From M3007 sp041392625 (GTDB taxonomy: Bacteria; Bacteroidota; Bacteroidia; Chitinophagales; Saprospiraceae): a DNA stretch of 64,000 bases. Position 1 is the stretch's first letter. Each line of letters opens with the position of its first letter. Both the position numbers and the translations under genes were made by a program. Below, in pieces: positions 1 to 7,376 of this stretch. The notes under the pieces were generated by a model. It saw only the letters and a program-made list of their open reading frames with translations. It did not search any database and was not told the DNA's origin. Location: contig JAWKLR010000002.1 in NCBI GenBank assembly GCA_041392625.1, forward strand, positions 1 to 64,000, given 5' to 3'.

Positions 1-184
1 TGTTTTCCCGGCAAATAGCAGGATATCGGAGCGATTGATCAAATGCCTGCTGACAGGCAGCAGCGTTGGAATCCTGGGTCGCCAAAAATTCTGTCCAGGA
101 ATAGTACGAATAGCAGGATTCCTGCTGTGCAAACACGGACCCGGACAGTGCAAGCAACAGCAGTATGAAACTTGTTTTTTTCAT
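1..184 (-). CDS. Secreted protein, N-terminal part (cut by window edge)
   Basis: The reverse strand from an ATG at 184 opens a frame that runs off the window start, giving 61 residues. It begins MKKTSFILLLLALSGSVFAQ, a classic Sec signal peptide with cleavage after VFA, followed by a Cys-containing mature start (QQESCYSYYSW). The family is not recognisable from this fragment. It is divergent from mnmG; the 220 bp between them must hold both promoters. Confidence 0.7.
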   Translation of the reverse strand, partial: MKKTSFILLLLALSGSVFAQQESCYSYYSWTEFLATQDSNAAACQQAFDQSLRYPAICREN

Positions 185-404
185 AGCGCTTGTAATTTTT
201 AGTTGACCGTCAAATATAGGCTGTTGCAGGAGGCTTGTCAAGTGGGGTTGTGTGAACAGAGGGTATGACTTGGTGTAGTGGAAGATTCAGCACATGAACA
301 AAACATTCCTCCTGCTCCGCTGTTATCCCCAGCAAGCCTTTTCCCACATAAAAACGGGGGAAAAACAGAATATTCGGTAAAGTCTTTAGAAATTTGCGGC
401 GCTC

Positions 405-2269
405 ATGTTTCCAACATACGATGTCATAGTAGTAGGTGCCGGCCACGCCGGTTGTGAGGCTGCGGTTGCCGCTGCCAACATGGGGTGTCGCGTCATGCTC
501 GCCACCATGAACATGCAGACCATTGCCCAAATGAGCTGCAACCCCGCTATGGGCGGTGTGGCGAAAGGACAAATCGTACGCGAAATCGACGCACTCTGTG
601 GATACTCCGGGATTGTGACCGACCATACCATGATCCAGTTTCGGATGCTCAACCAAAGCAAAGGGCCCGCCATGTGGAGCCCCCGCGCCCAGAGCGACCG
701 GATGCTGTTTGCCCGGAAATGGCGAAATCTCCTGGAAGCCAATCCACTGATCGATTTCTGGCAGGAAATGGTGAACGGGCTGGTCGTAAAAGACGGCCGA
801 GTTTGCGGTGTTCGTACCGGTATGGGACTTGAAATTCCCGGAAAATCCGTCGTACTTACCAACGGAACCTTCCTGAACGGACTCATCCACATCGGCGAAA
901 AGCAGTTTGGCGGAGGCCGGGCCGGAGAAAGCGCAGCGCGCGGCATCACCGAACAATTGGTGGAACTGGGCTTCGAAGCGGGCCGGATGAAAACCGGAAC
1001 CCCACCGCGGATCGACGGGCGTTCGCTCGACTATTCCAAAATGGAAATCCAGGATGGCGACCCCGGAGGCGGTAAGTTTTCCTATACCGACACCCCCGAA
1101 CTTACCGAGCAGATCCCCTGCCATATTACCTACACCAACCAAAAGGTACACGATATACTCAAGACGGGCTTCGACCGCTCGCCCATGTTCAATGGACGAA
1201 TCCAGGGCCTCGGGCCTCGGTACTGCCCGAGCATTGAAGATAAAATCGATCGCTTTAGCGATAAAGACAGCCACCAACTCTTTGTTGAGCCCGAAGGACG
1301 GGACACTGTGGAAATCTACATCAACGGGTTTTCATCCTCCCTGCCGGAAGACGTACAATACAAGGCGCTGAAGGCAATTCCCGGACTGGAAAATGCAAAA
1401 ATGTTCCGCCCCGGATATGCCATTGAGTACGACTACTTTCCGCCCACCCAACTCAAAACCACCCTGGAGACTCACCTGGTAAAAAACCTGTTTTTTGCCG
1501 GACAAATAAACGGAACCACCGGATACGAAGAAGCCGGATGCCAGGGCCTCATGGCCGGACTCAATGCCGCACTTGCTGTAAAAGAAGAAGACCCCCTCGT
1601 GCTCAAACGCTCCGATGCCTACATCGGTGTGTTGATTGACGACCTGGTCAACAAAGGCACCAACGAGCCCTACCGCATGTTTACCAGCCGGGCTGAATAC
1701 CGGATTTTATTGCGGCAGGATAATGCCGATATCCGCCTCACGCCCATTGCACAAAAACTGGGCATGGCAGGAGCCGATGAGCGCATGATCCGCGTCAATG
1801 AAAAAATCCAGGCAGCCTCTGAAATCGAAACCTTCTGCCGCGACACTTCAGTGGCACCTGAGGCTGTTAATCCCTTCCTGGATTCTATTGGTTCGGCCAA
1901 TACCGTACAGAAGGTAAAACTGTACAATATCTTGTTGCGCCCGCATGTCGGCCTCGACGGGCTTGCAGAGCATTTGCCGGAACTCAAGCAATTTTTGAGC
2001 AACTACCGAAAAGAATATACCGCACTCGCCGAAATCAACATGAAATACGAGGGCTATATTCAGAAAGAACGGGATCAGGTAGAAAAAATGAGCAAACTGG
2101 AGGATATGTACCTCCAGGAAAATTTTGACTACAAAATATCCAAGCCCCAAGCGCTGAAGCCCGCGACAAACTACAAACACAAGCCGCGCACCAGACAGGT
2201 CAGGTCAGCCGCATTTCCGGTGTGAGCCCGGCTGATGTGAGCGTATTGCTGATTCATTTGGGCCGGTAA
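405..2269 (+). CDS. mnmG: MnmG (GidA), tRNA uridine-5-carboxymethylaminomethyl modification enzyme, carrying a probable single-base frameshift
   Basis: MnmG is the FAD-dependent partner of MnmE that builds the cmnm5 group on wobble U34 of several tRNAs. The FAD-binding Rossmann motif GAGHAG lies at residues 11-16, and the body is well conserved for the family. As written, the frame stops at 2225 (606 aa) with an atypical tail. From about 2136 the next frame encodes AEARDKL and then the canonical MnmG terminus ending SPADVSVLLIHLGR, with stop at 2267-2269. Adding one A to the AAAA run at 2133-2136 joins both parts as YKNIQAPSAEARDKL and gives 621 aa, the usual family length. I therefore annotate to 2269 and treat the break as a probable sequencing error. 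The ATG at 405 directly precedes the FAD motif. The restored gene overlaps the convergent dioxygenase gene by 16 bp. Confidence 0.93.
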
Positions 2270-3150
2270 CTGGCTCCAATTTTCACAGATGTCATTGTAA
2301 GGGAACCACCAACGGCTTTGTCGTTGAAGAACTCCACAGATTCATCTTTTTCCTGGAGCCCCAGGGAATAAATGAGTGGGTAGTAATGGTCGGGCGTTGG
2401 GATTGCCAGTTTTGCTGCCGGTCCCAGTTTTTGCCAGTCGAGCAGGGGAGCATGATTGAACTCGCTGATGTGCTTTTTAAATACAGCGTTCATTTCATGT
2501 GCCCAATCGAATCCGTATTCGGGTTCGTTGAGTTTATCCCAGGCGACCATCCGCAGGTTGTGCACCATGTTGCCGCTTCCGATAATGAGCACGCCTTTTT
2601 TTCGCAGGGCAGCCAGTTCTTTTGCCAGGGCATAGTGATAAGAAGCGGGCTGGTTGTAATCGATACTAAGTTGCAAAACAGGAATATCGGCATCCGGGTA
2701 CATGTGGCGGATAATGGTCCACGCGCCGTGGTCGAGCCCCCATTCGTGGTCGAGCCCAACTGGAGTACTCTTGATCAGTTCGCTGGTTTGTTGCGCCAGT
2801 TCGGGTTTTCCTGGAGCCGGGTACTCCACCTCAAACAGTTCCCGGGGGAAGCCGCCGAAATCATGGATTGTTTTAGGATTGTCCATAGCGGTAACAAAGG
2901 TCCCTTTGGTAAGCCAGTGTGCAGAAATACACAGCACTGCCGTCGGCCGGGGGAGTTTCTCACCCAGTTTTTTCCATTCTCTGCTGAAAACATTGTCTTC
3001 AATTCCGTTCATTGGGGATCCATGTCCAATAAACAAAACGGGCATTTTTTCACCCTTTTTCCCAAACTCATCGCTTAGGTTCTTAAATGTGCCGAGCGTC
3101 ATCATAAACATTCCTCCTGCGAGGCCTTTGATAAATGTGGAACGTTCCAT
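2254..3150 (-). CDS. ygiD: DODA-type extradiol aromatic ring-opening dioxygenase family protein (YgiD-like)
   Basis: The 298-residue protein matches the YgiD/4,5-DOPA extradiol dioxygenase family, non-haem metal enzymes that cleave catechol-type rings. Visible family marks are FIGHGSPMNGIEDN (about 40-53), the CISAHW stretch (about 75-80), DHEWGLDHGAW (about 134-144) and the C-terminal TPDHYYPLIY; their histidines are the expected metal and substrate ligands. The first 25 residues (MERSTFIKGLAGGMFMMTLG) form a hydrophobic leader without a twin-arginine pair, so export or membrane anchoring is possible but unproven. A good Bacteroidota promoter lies about 30 bp upstream. The native substrate cannot be read from sequence. 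Confidence 0.87.
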   Translation of the reverse strand: MERSTFIKGLAGGMFMMTLGTFKNLSDEFGKKGEKMPVLFIGHGSPMNGIEDNVFSREWKKLGEKLPRPTAVLCISAHWLTKGTFVTAMDNPKTIHDFGGFPRELFEVEYPAPGKPELAQQTSELIKSTPVGLDHEWGLDHGAWTIIRHMYPDADIPVLQLSIDYNQPASYHYALAKELAALRKKGVLIIGSGNMVHNLRMVAWDKLNEPEYGFDWAHEMNAVFKKHISEFNHAPLLDWQKLGPAAKLAIPTPDHYYPLIYSLGLQEKDESVEFFNDKAVGGSLTMTSVKIGASYRPK

Positions 3151-3180
3151 AGTTTATTTAATTGTACCAACAACTATTTG

Positions 3181-3210
3181 CAAATATAGTTGTCTTTGCC
3201 CTACTTCAAA
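3181..3210 (-). promoter_or_regulatory. Bacteroidota-type promoter for the dioxygenase gene
   Basis: On the reverse strand TATATTTG (3181-3188) matches the TAnnTTTG -7 consensus and TTTG (3207-3210) matches the -33 element, with an 18-bp spacer close to the usual 19-21. The start codon at 3150 leaves a short leader of about 25-30 nt. Confidence 0.6.
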
Positions 3211-3227
3211 GTAAAAAGGCATGTTAT

Positions 3228-3716
3228 TTACAGCGTGCCTGCATACGTAATCAATTTCCGGGTGAGGTCGGTCCCGTACTTTTGTATGGAAAACATGGGG
3301 GATTTGCGAAGAATCAGGACCCGTTGTTTGTTGCCCAGCCGATCGGTAAAGTGGACATAGGTATACTGGGTTCCTTTTGATTTGAGCGAGCGCATTTTCA
3401 GCACATCCGACGCATCTACTTTGTAATCGTCTCCCAGGATTTTATTGAGATAGAGGGTTCTGCCCTCCAGACGGGCATCGGCAACATGCAGGGCATGGTA
3501 GCATAGAAAAATAAGAATGGCTGTAGTCAGGCAGGCATGGTAGATAAAATGCCCTGGCTTTTCATCCCATTCCAGCCATAAAAAATAGAAAGCAACAGGA
3601 GTGGCAATCAAACCTAAAACCAGGCCAATAAACGTACCCGTTCTGGTAAATTTAGAGGAGAGTTGGATGGACTCTCCACGATCTAATTGTTGAGCCAGTT
3701 CTTCAAATTTTTCCAT
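3228..3716 (-). CDS. Hypothetical membrane protein with two transmembrane helices
   Basis: A 162-residue protein of unrecognised family. A charged N-terminus (MEKFEELAQQLDRGES) precedes two hydrophobic helices at about 30-50 (IGLVLGLIATPVAFYFLWLEW) and 57-75 (IYHACLTTAILIFLCYHAL). A soluble C-terminal half follows, with beta-rich segments such as GRTLYLNKILGDDYKVDAS and TYVHFTDRLGNKQRVLIL, resembling small PH-like membrane-associated domains of Bacteroidota. It lies downstream of the LytTR gene on the same strand, separated by a terminator-like hairpin, so it probably has its own promoter. Confidence 0.65.
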   Translation of the reverse strand: MEKFEELAQQLDRGESIQLSSKFTRTGTFIGLVLGLIATPVAFYFLWLEWDEKPGHFIYHACLTTAILIFLCYHALHVADARLEGRTLYLNKILGDDYKVDASDVLKMRSLKSKGTQYTYVHFTDRLGNKQRVLILRKSPMFSIQKYGTDLTRKLITYAGTL

Positions 3717-3821
3717 TTGTTTTGCAGTTTTGGATTTTGGGTGCTGCGCGGTCGGGAGGCGTGATGAATCGCGTTTCTACGTGCAGGCATTCAAATATAT
3801 CCTCTTTCTCCTGTATTGTCA

Positions 3822-3864
3822 AAAAAAATGGAAGCGCCGGATACATCTTTATGTATCCGACGCC
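3822..3864 (-). terminator. Intrinsic terminator-like hairpin downstream of the LytTR gene
   Basis: An inverted repeat (GCGCCGGATACAT with a CTTT loop, right arm ATGTATCCGACGC) spans 3834-3863. Read on the reverse strand it is followed within 5 nt by eight consecutive Ts (3822-3829 region). It would end transcripts of the LytTR gene. Confidence 0.6.
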
Positions 3865-4003
3865 AAACCAAACCCTTACTGTGTGCTTACTTGTCTGGTT
3901 TTAAGGGTATGAAAAAACTACATTCATCTCACGCTAAAAAAGGTTCTTGGGGTTGGGTAGTCGAGGGTTATACACTGGCTGCATGATTCGTATCTGTACA
4001 GAC

Positions 4004-4483
4004 CTAATTTCCACCGAAGTAGGACTTCAGGACCTGTAAAAAGTGTTCTCGTTGTCCGGATGAAACGGTGAGTGTCACTCCATTTTGGAGCAGCACATGG
4101 CCGCCTTTTCCCCGGGTATATTTCTTTAGGTGCCGCAAATGGATGGTATGCGACCGATGGATGCGCACAAAAGTCCGGGAGGGAAGCATTTGTTCTACAT
4201 CTCCGAGGGTTTTACACACCAGAACCTGACGTCCATCTGTAAAGTGAAGTGCGGTGTAATTCCCACTGGCCTCCAGGTATGCGATGTGTTTTATTTTTTC
4301 AAAACACAAACCATCCATGGTAGGAAGCATAATTTTCAATTGCTTATCAGATCGTTGAGCCGGCTTTCGAGCCTGGATATATTCCGGTGCCAGGGCCATC
4401 GCTTTTGCTTTGTCTTTCTTCGCGGATGGGCGAACTTCTTGTTGTATAGCATTCATCATGAGCGGGTGTATTTTAAAATCCAT
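4004..4483 (-). CDS. Stand-alone LytTR-type DNA-binding protein
   Basis: A 159-residue protein whose C-terminal two thirds (about 50-155) is a LytTR DNA-binding domain: IAYLEASGNYTALHFTDG, the TLGDVEQMLPSRTFVRIHRS stretch and the final Gly-rich strand are typical. Unlike most LytTR regulators it has no receiver domain; the first 45 residues are basic and Ala/Lys-rich with no recognisable fold. It may act as a constitutive or ligand-tuned transcription factor, or be regulated at expression level. No histidine kinase is adjacent. A receiver-linked LytTR protein is encoded separately at 57156-57905. Confidence 0.82.
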   Translation of the reverse strand: MDFKIHPLMMNAIQQEVRPSAKKDKAKAMALAPEYIQARKPAQRSDKQLKIMLPTMDGLCFEKIKHIAYLEASGNYTALHFTDGRQVLVCKTLGDVEQMLPSRTFVRIHRSHTIHLRHLKKYTRGKGGHVLLQNGVTLTVSSGQREHFLQVLKSYFGGN

Positions 4484-4771
4484 AGCCTATTCAAAAAATG
4501 TTTGTGTGGTTTGGTGAAGGGCGAAGAACCATTTCCTCCTGATTCTCCGCCCCGCTAAACGCTCCAATTCACTTAAAATTAAATATGCTTTCTGTTCAAC
4601 TGTGCTGAGTACTTTTCGGCTTGTACACAACACAAAGATGGTGGAGCACCTGATACCTACAACCAAGATTTTGGCCATAAGTCAGGTTTCTAAGACGGGT
4701 ACTGCATTTGGTTTTATCCTGAAAATCTGACACTTTGTGAAATTATTCGTCTTCAAAAGCAAGCATTTCCC
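4484..4771. other. Intergenic region between divergent genes
   Basis: A 288-bp non-coding stretch between the LytTR gene and the divergent helical-repeat gene. A 63-codon reverse frame inside it shows no domain or signal. No clear TAnnTTTG element was identified; both promoters should lie here. Confidence 0.5.
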
Positions 4772-6319
4772 ATGGCAAAAACGCCTTCCGACAAACTTTT
4801 CAGGCTTGTTAAGGCCCTTACTCCTGCAGAGAAAAGGTATTTTAAGCTCTATATAAAAGGGAAAAGCGAGCGCGATAGCAAATACCTGCGGCTTTTTGAA
4901 GCCATCTGCACCATGCAGGAATTTGATGAGGAGGCGCTGCGCAAAAAAATCTATAAAAATCAGCAGCTTGAGAGCCAGAAATATTCCGAATTAAAAGCAT
5001 ATTTATATGAATTGATCCTCCGGTGCCTCCAACAATACGACGAACAGAACGCCCTGGATTACCGGCTCAACCACCTCCTGCAAAGCGTAGCCGCCTTATA
5101 CAAGCGCGGGCATTACGACGATTGCAAGGATCTGCTCAATAAAGCCAACCGACTCGCCAAACAATACGAGAGTTTTACCCACCTCATCGACATCATCCGT
5201 TGGGAAAAGCAACTGGCCTACGCACAAATGGATGCCGATTTTTTCCACCGGGAACTCGACCGGCTCCAGTTTGAAGAAAACCGCGCGCTGGAATTACTCG
5301 ATAATGCCGCAGCGTATCGAAGGGCCTTCTTTGCCGTGTATGCTACCGTGAAACGCGAAGCGCTTCTAACCAGTGAAGAACGAATTCAAAAACTGCGCAG
5401 CCTGCTGGAACAAGATCTGTTTGCCGATCCAAACCGGGCACTTTCGCACAAGGCCCGGGTGATGTATTACCGGGCAATCAACCTCTACCACTACTCAGCC
5501 TTGGACCAGGAAGCGTTTTATGAAAGCGGAAAAAAACTCATTGAACTGCTGGAATCACAGCCTCATTTTTTGAAAGAAAGCCTGTCGGAATACATTGCTG
5601 CGCTGAGCAACTACATCCTTTCTTGCGGACTGCTTCAACGCTACGAAGAAGTGCGGGAATCCCTTGCAAAACTCCGACAGGTTCAACCTATTACGGTGGA
5701 CGATCAGCAAAAAATCCACCGGCAGTATTACACCAGTTATTTCGTTTTATGCATTTATACCGGTGAATTTGAAGCCGCCAAGGCCGAAATGCGCCGCTGC
5801 CAGGAAGAAGCCGATCGACTGCATCTGCTGAATTACGAGACCGCGAGTTTTTATTTTCAGTATTGCTGCATCAGCTTTGGCTGCGGGGAATACAGCGATG
5901 CACTCGATCATCTGAATACTTGGCTGGGACAACCACGTACGGTGGAACGGGAAGACCTGCAAAGTCTGGCGCGCATTCTTTCCCTGATCATTCATTTTGA
6001 ATTGGGGAATTCGGTATTGCTTGAGTCGCTCCTGCGTTCGGCAACACGGTTTATGCAAAAGAAAAATCGCCTGTTCAATCTTGAACGGCGATTTATGCTT
6101 TTAATTTCAGAATTGATGCGGGCGGCGAATCCTTCAGAGGAAATGCAGGCATTTACATCTATACAAACGGACCTGGAAATCCTTTCACACGAACCGACAG
6201 CCAAGGCGCTTCTACAGACATTCGATCTGGCAGCCTGGCTTGAGAGTAAAATCAGGAAAAAGCCCTTTGCAGCAGTGGTGCAGGAAAAATTTCAAATGCA
6301 GGCGGCCAATTCGCAATGA
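4772..6319 (+). CDS. Helical-repeat (TPR-like) protein of unknown function
   Basis: A 515-residue, charged, almost entirely helical protein without signal peptide or membrane segment, so probably cytoplasmic. The N-terminus (about 8-45, RLVKALTPAEKRYFKLYIKG) is followed by repeated amphipathic helix pairs typical of tetratricopeptide-like solenoids. A related architecture is encoded at 35883-37268, whose start (DSLSGVEKRACTKFLKSPYF) occupies the same position. Such proteins recur in Saprospiria-like genomes but no function is established to my knowledge. It is convergent with the RiPP-like precursor gene, 37 bp away. Confidence 0.75.
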   Translation: MAKTPSDKLFRLVKALTPAEKRYFKLYIKGKSERDSKYLRLFEAICTMQEFDEEALRKKIYKNQQLESQKYSELKAYLYELILRCLQQYDEQNALDYRLNHLLQSVAALYKRGHYDDCKDLLNKANRLAKQYESFTHLIDIIRWEKQLAYAQMDADFFHRELDRLQFEENRALELLDNAAAYRRAFFAVYATVKREALLTSEERIQKLRSLLEQDLFADPNRALSHKARVMYYRAINLYHYSALDQEAFYESGKKLIELLESQPHFLKESLSEYIAALSNYILSCGLLQRYEEVRESLAKLRQVQPITVDDQQKIHRQYYTSYFVLCIYTGEFEAAKAEMRRCQEEADRLHLLNYETASFYFQYCCISFGCGEYSDALDHLNTWLGQPRTVEREDLQSLARILSLIIHFELGNSVLLESLLRSATRFMQKKNRLFNLERRFMLLISELMRAANPSEEMQAFTSIQTDLEILSHEPTAKALLQTFDLAAWLESKIRKKPFAAVVQEKFQMQAANSQ

Positions 6320-6356
6320 CCGCAGCAAATGAAAAAAGGGGGCTCCTGAAACCGGA

Positions 6357-6545
6357 TTATCCTCCGGTGTTTGTTCCCTGTGCTGTTTCAACGCGGGTAT
6401 CAACGGAAGTCCAGCGTACCCGGTAGTTGTAACGACGGCCTTTGATGCTGTATCCACCTTTTACGGCGCCCAGCCCCTGCTCATCAAGTGAGGTTACAAA
6501 ACTTTTAACTTTTAAATCTTGCAGTGTAAACTTTTCTTTTGACAT
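6357..6545 (-). CDS. Pinensin-like RiPP precursor peptide (GG leader, Cys-free core)
   Basis: A 62-residue peptide with the leader signature seen in Bacteroidota pinensin-type and GG-Bacteroidales natural-product precursors: FTLQDLKVKSFVTSL at 6-20, ending in VKGG at 28-31. The predicted core is residues 32-62, beginning YSIKGRRYNYRVRW and ending QGTNTGG. It is rich in Thr, Ser and Arg but has no Cys, so lanthionine rings cannot form. No LanB, LanC, ATP-grasp, protease-transporter or other tailoring gene is in the window, so it is an orphan here. The leader match is strong by eye; the product class is unknown. A TATATTTG element lies about 105 bp upstream (6649-6656, reverse). Confidence 0.75.
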   Translation of the reverse strand: MSKEKFTLQDLKVKSFVTSLDEQGLGAVKGGYSIKGRRYNYRVRWTSVDTRVETAQGTNTGG

Positions 6546-6648
6546 AAAAAGCAGATTTGGTTGCCTGAAAGAACGAGTGCCTGTCCAGGCCGATTATAGA
6601 ATGGGTGTATTACGGCATGCAATTCTTGTGCAAACAAAAAATGCTTTA

Positions 6649-6656
6649 CAAATATA
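6649..6656 (-). promoter_or_regulatory. Possible -7 promoter element for the RiPP-like precursor
   Basis: Reverse-strand TATATTTG matches TAnnTTTG and lies about 100 nt upstream of the precursor start. No convincing TTTG -33 element is visible, so support is partial. Confidence 0.35.
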
Positions 6657-6755
6657 CGCATCCAGTCAATACCGCGCTTGAACATATTTTTTGAAAAGTC
6701 AGGTTTCTGGGAGTGCATATTTGGCATGCAAACGGAAGGAGGGAGGGATTATTTG

Positions 6756-7229
6756 TCAAAGATACGAAAAAACAAGATCCTGTTCAAACCCGGCTTGCAA
6801 CATATAGTTCAGAATTTTTTGTCGGGCCCTCGGGTCGCCTTCAACCTGAGCGCGTTTTGCCTCCAGCAGCCGGCGCAGGGTGGCCTCGTATTGGTCGGGA
6901 TCAATCTCGCTCAGGGCCTTTTCAATCAACGCATTTCCAATTCCGTGTTTGCGCAAGGCCATTCGGATTTTGTGGCGCCCCCAGTGTTTTACCCGAAATT
7001 TTCCACCTGCAAAAGCCATAGCAAACCGCTCCTCGTTGAGGTAGTTGTCACCCAGCAAAATCGTATAAATAAGTTCGCTTGCCTCGGCATCCGCCCCGAG
7101 TTCGCTCAATTTTTGCCGCACCTCTTTTGGGCTGCGTTCCTGGTAGGCGCAGTAATGCTCCAGTTTGGCCAGAATCTCATCCGGGGTATATTCTTTTTCC
7201 TCTTTCTTTTTAAACTCCTTGGCAGCCAT
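6756..7229 (-). CDS. recX: RecX family regulator of RecA
   Basis: RecX binds RecA filaments and limits their activity. The 157-residue product shows the three-helix RecX repeats: LEHYCAYQERSPKEVRQKL, then DNYLNEERFAMAFAGGKFRVKHWG, then IRMALRKHGIGNALIEKALSEI, with the C-terminal GFEQDLVFSYL. I chose the ATG at 7229 (MAAKEFKKKEEKEYT). An in-frame start 21 codons upstream would add a Cys-containing leader unlike the family. No recA gene is in the window. Confidence 0.88.
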   Translation of the reverse strand: MAAKEFKKKEEKEYTPDEILAKLEHYCAYQERSPKEVRQKLSELGADAEASELIYTILLGDNYLNEERFAMAFAGGKFRVKHWGRHKIRMALRKHGIGNALIEKALSEIDPDQYEATLRRLLEAKRAQVEGDPRARQKILNYMLQAGFEQDLVFSYL

Positions 7230-7376
7230 GGTGGATTGGCGTTTGGTGTAGCAACAAATATCGGGGTTTATAAGGCTTGTACCGGTATTCAAACTTAGTT
7301 AAATAAAAAACAGAGGCTCCTTGTTTATGATTTGTGGACTTCAAAACATAAATTTGAACAAGACAAATACCCCCCT

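Noticed and set aside
210..1277. Long open frame on the strand opposite mnmG
   Set aside because: It lacks any recognisable domain, runs against a highly conserved gene, and is the kind of frame high-GC codon third positions produce.
3834..3863. Hairpin near 3.85 kb as a riboswitch or attenuator
   Set aside because: It is a simple stem followed by a T-run in the direction of the LytTR gene, as expected for a terminator, without further conserved structure.
4487..4678. 63-codon frame directly upstream of the LytTR gene
   Set aside because: No domain, signal peptide or conserved pattern; it lies in the divergent promoter region.
6357..6545. Lanthipeptide call for the RiPP-like precursor
   Set aside because: The leader fits, but the core has no cysteine and no lanthionine enzyme is nearby.
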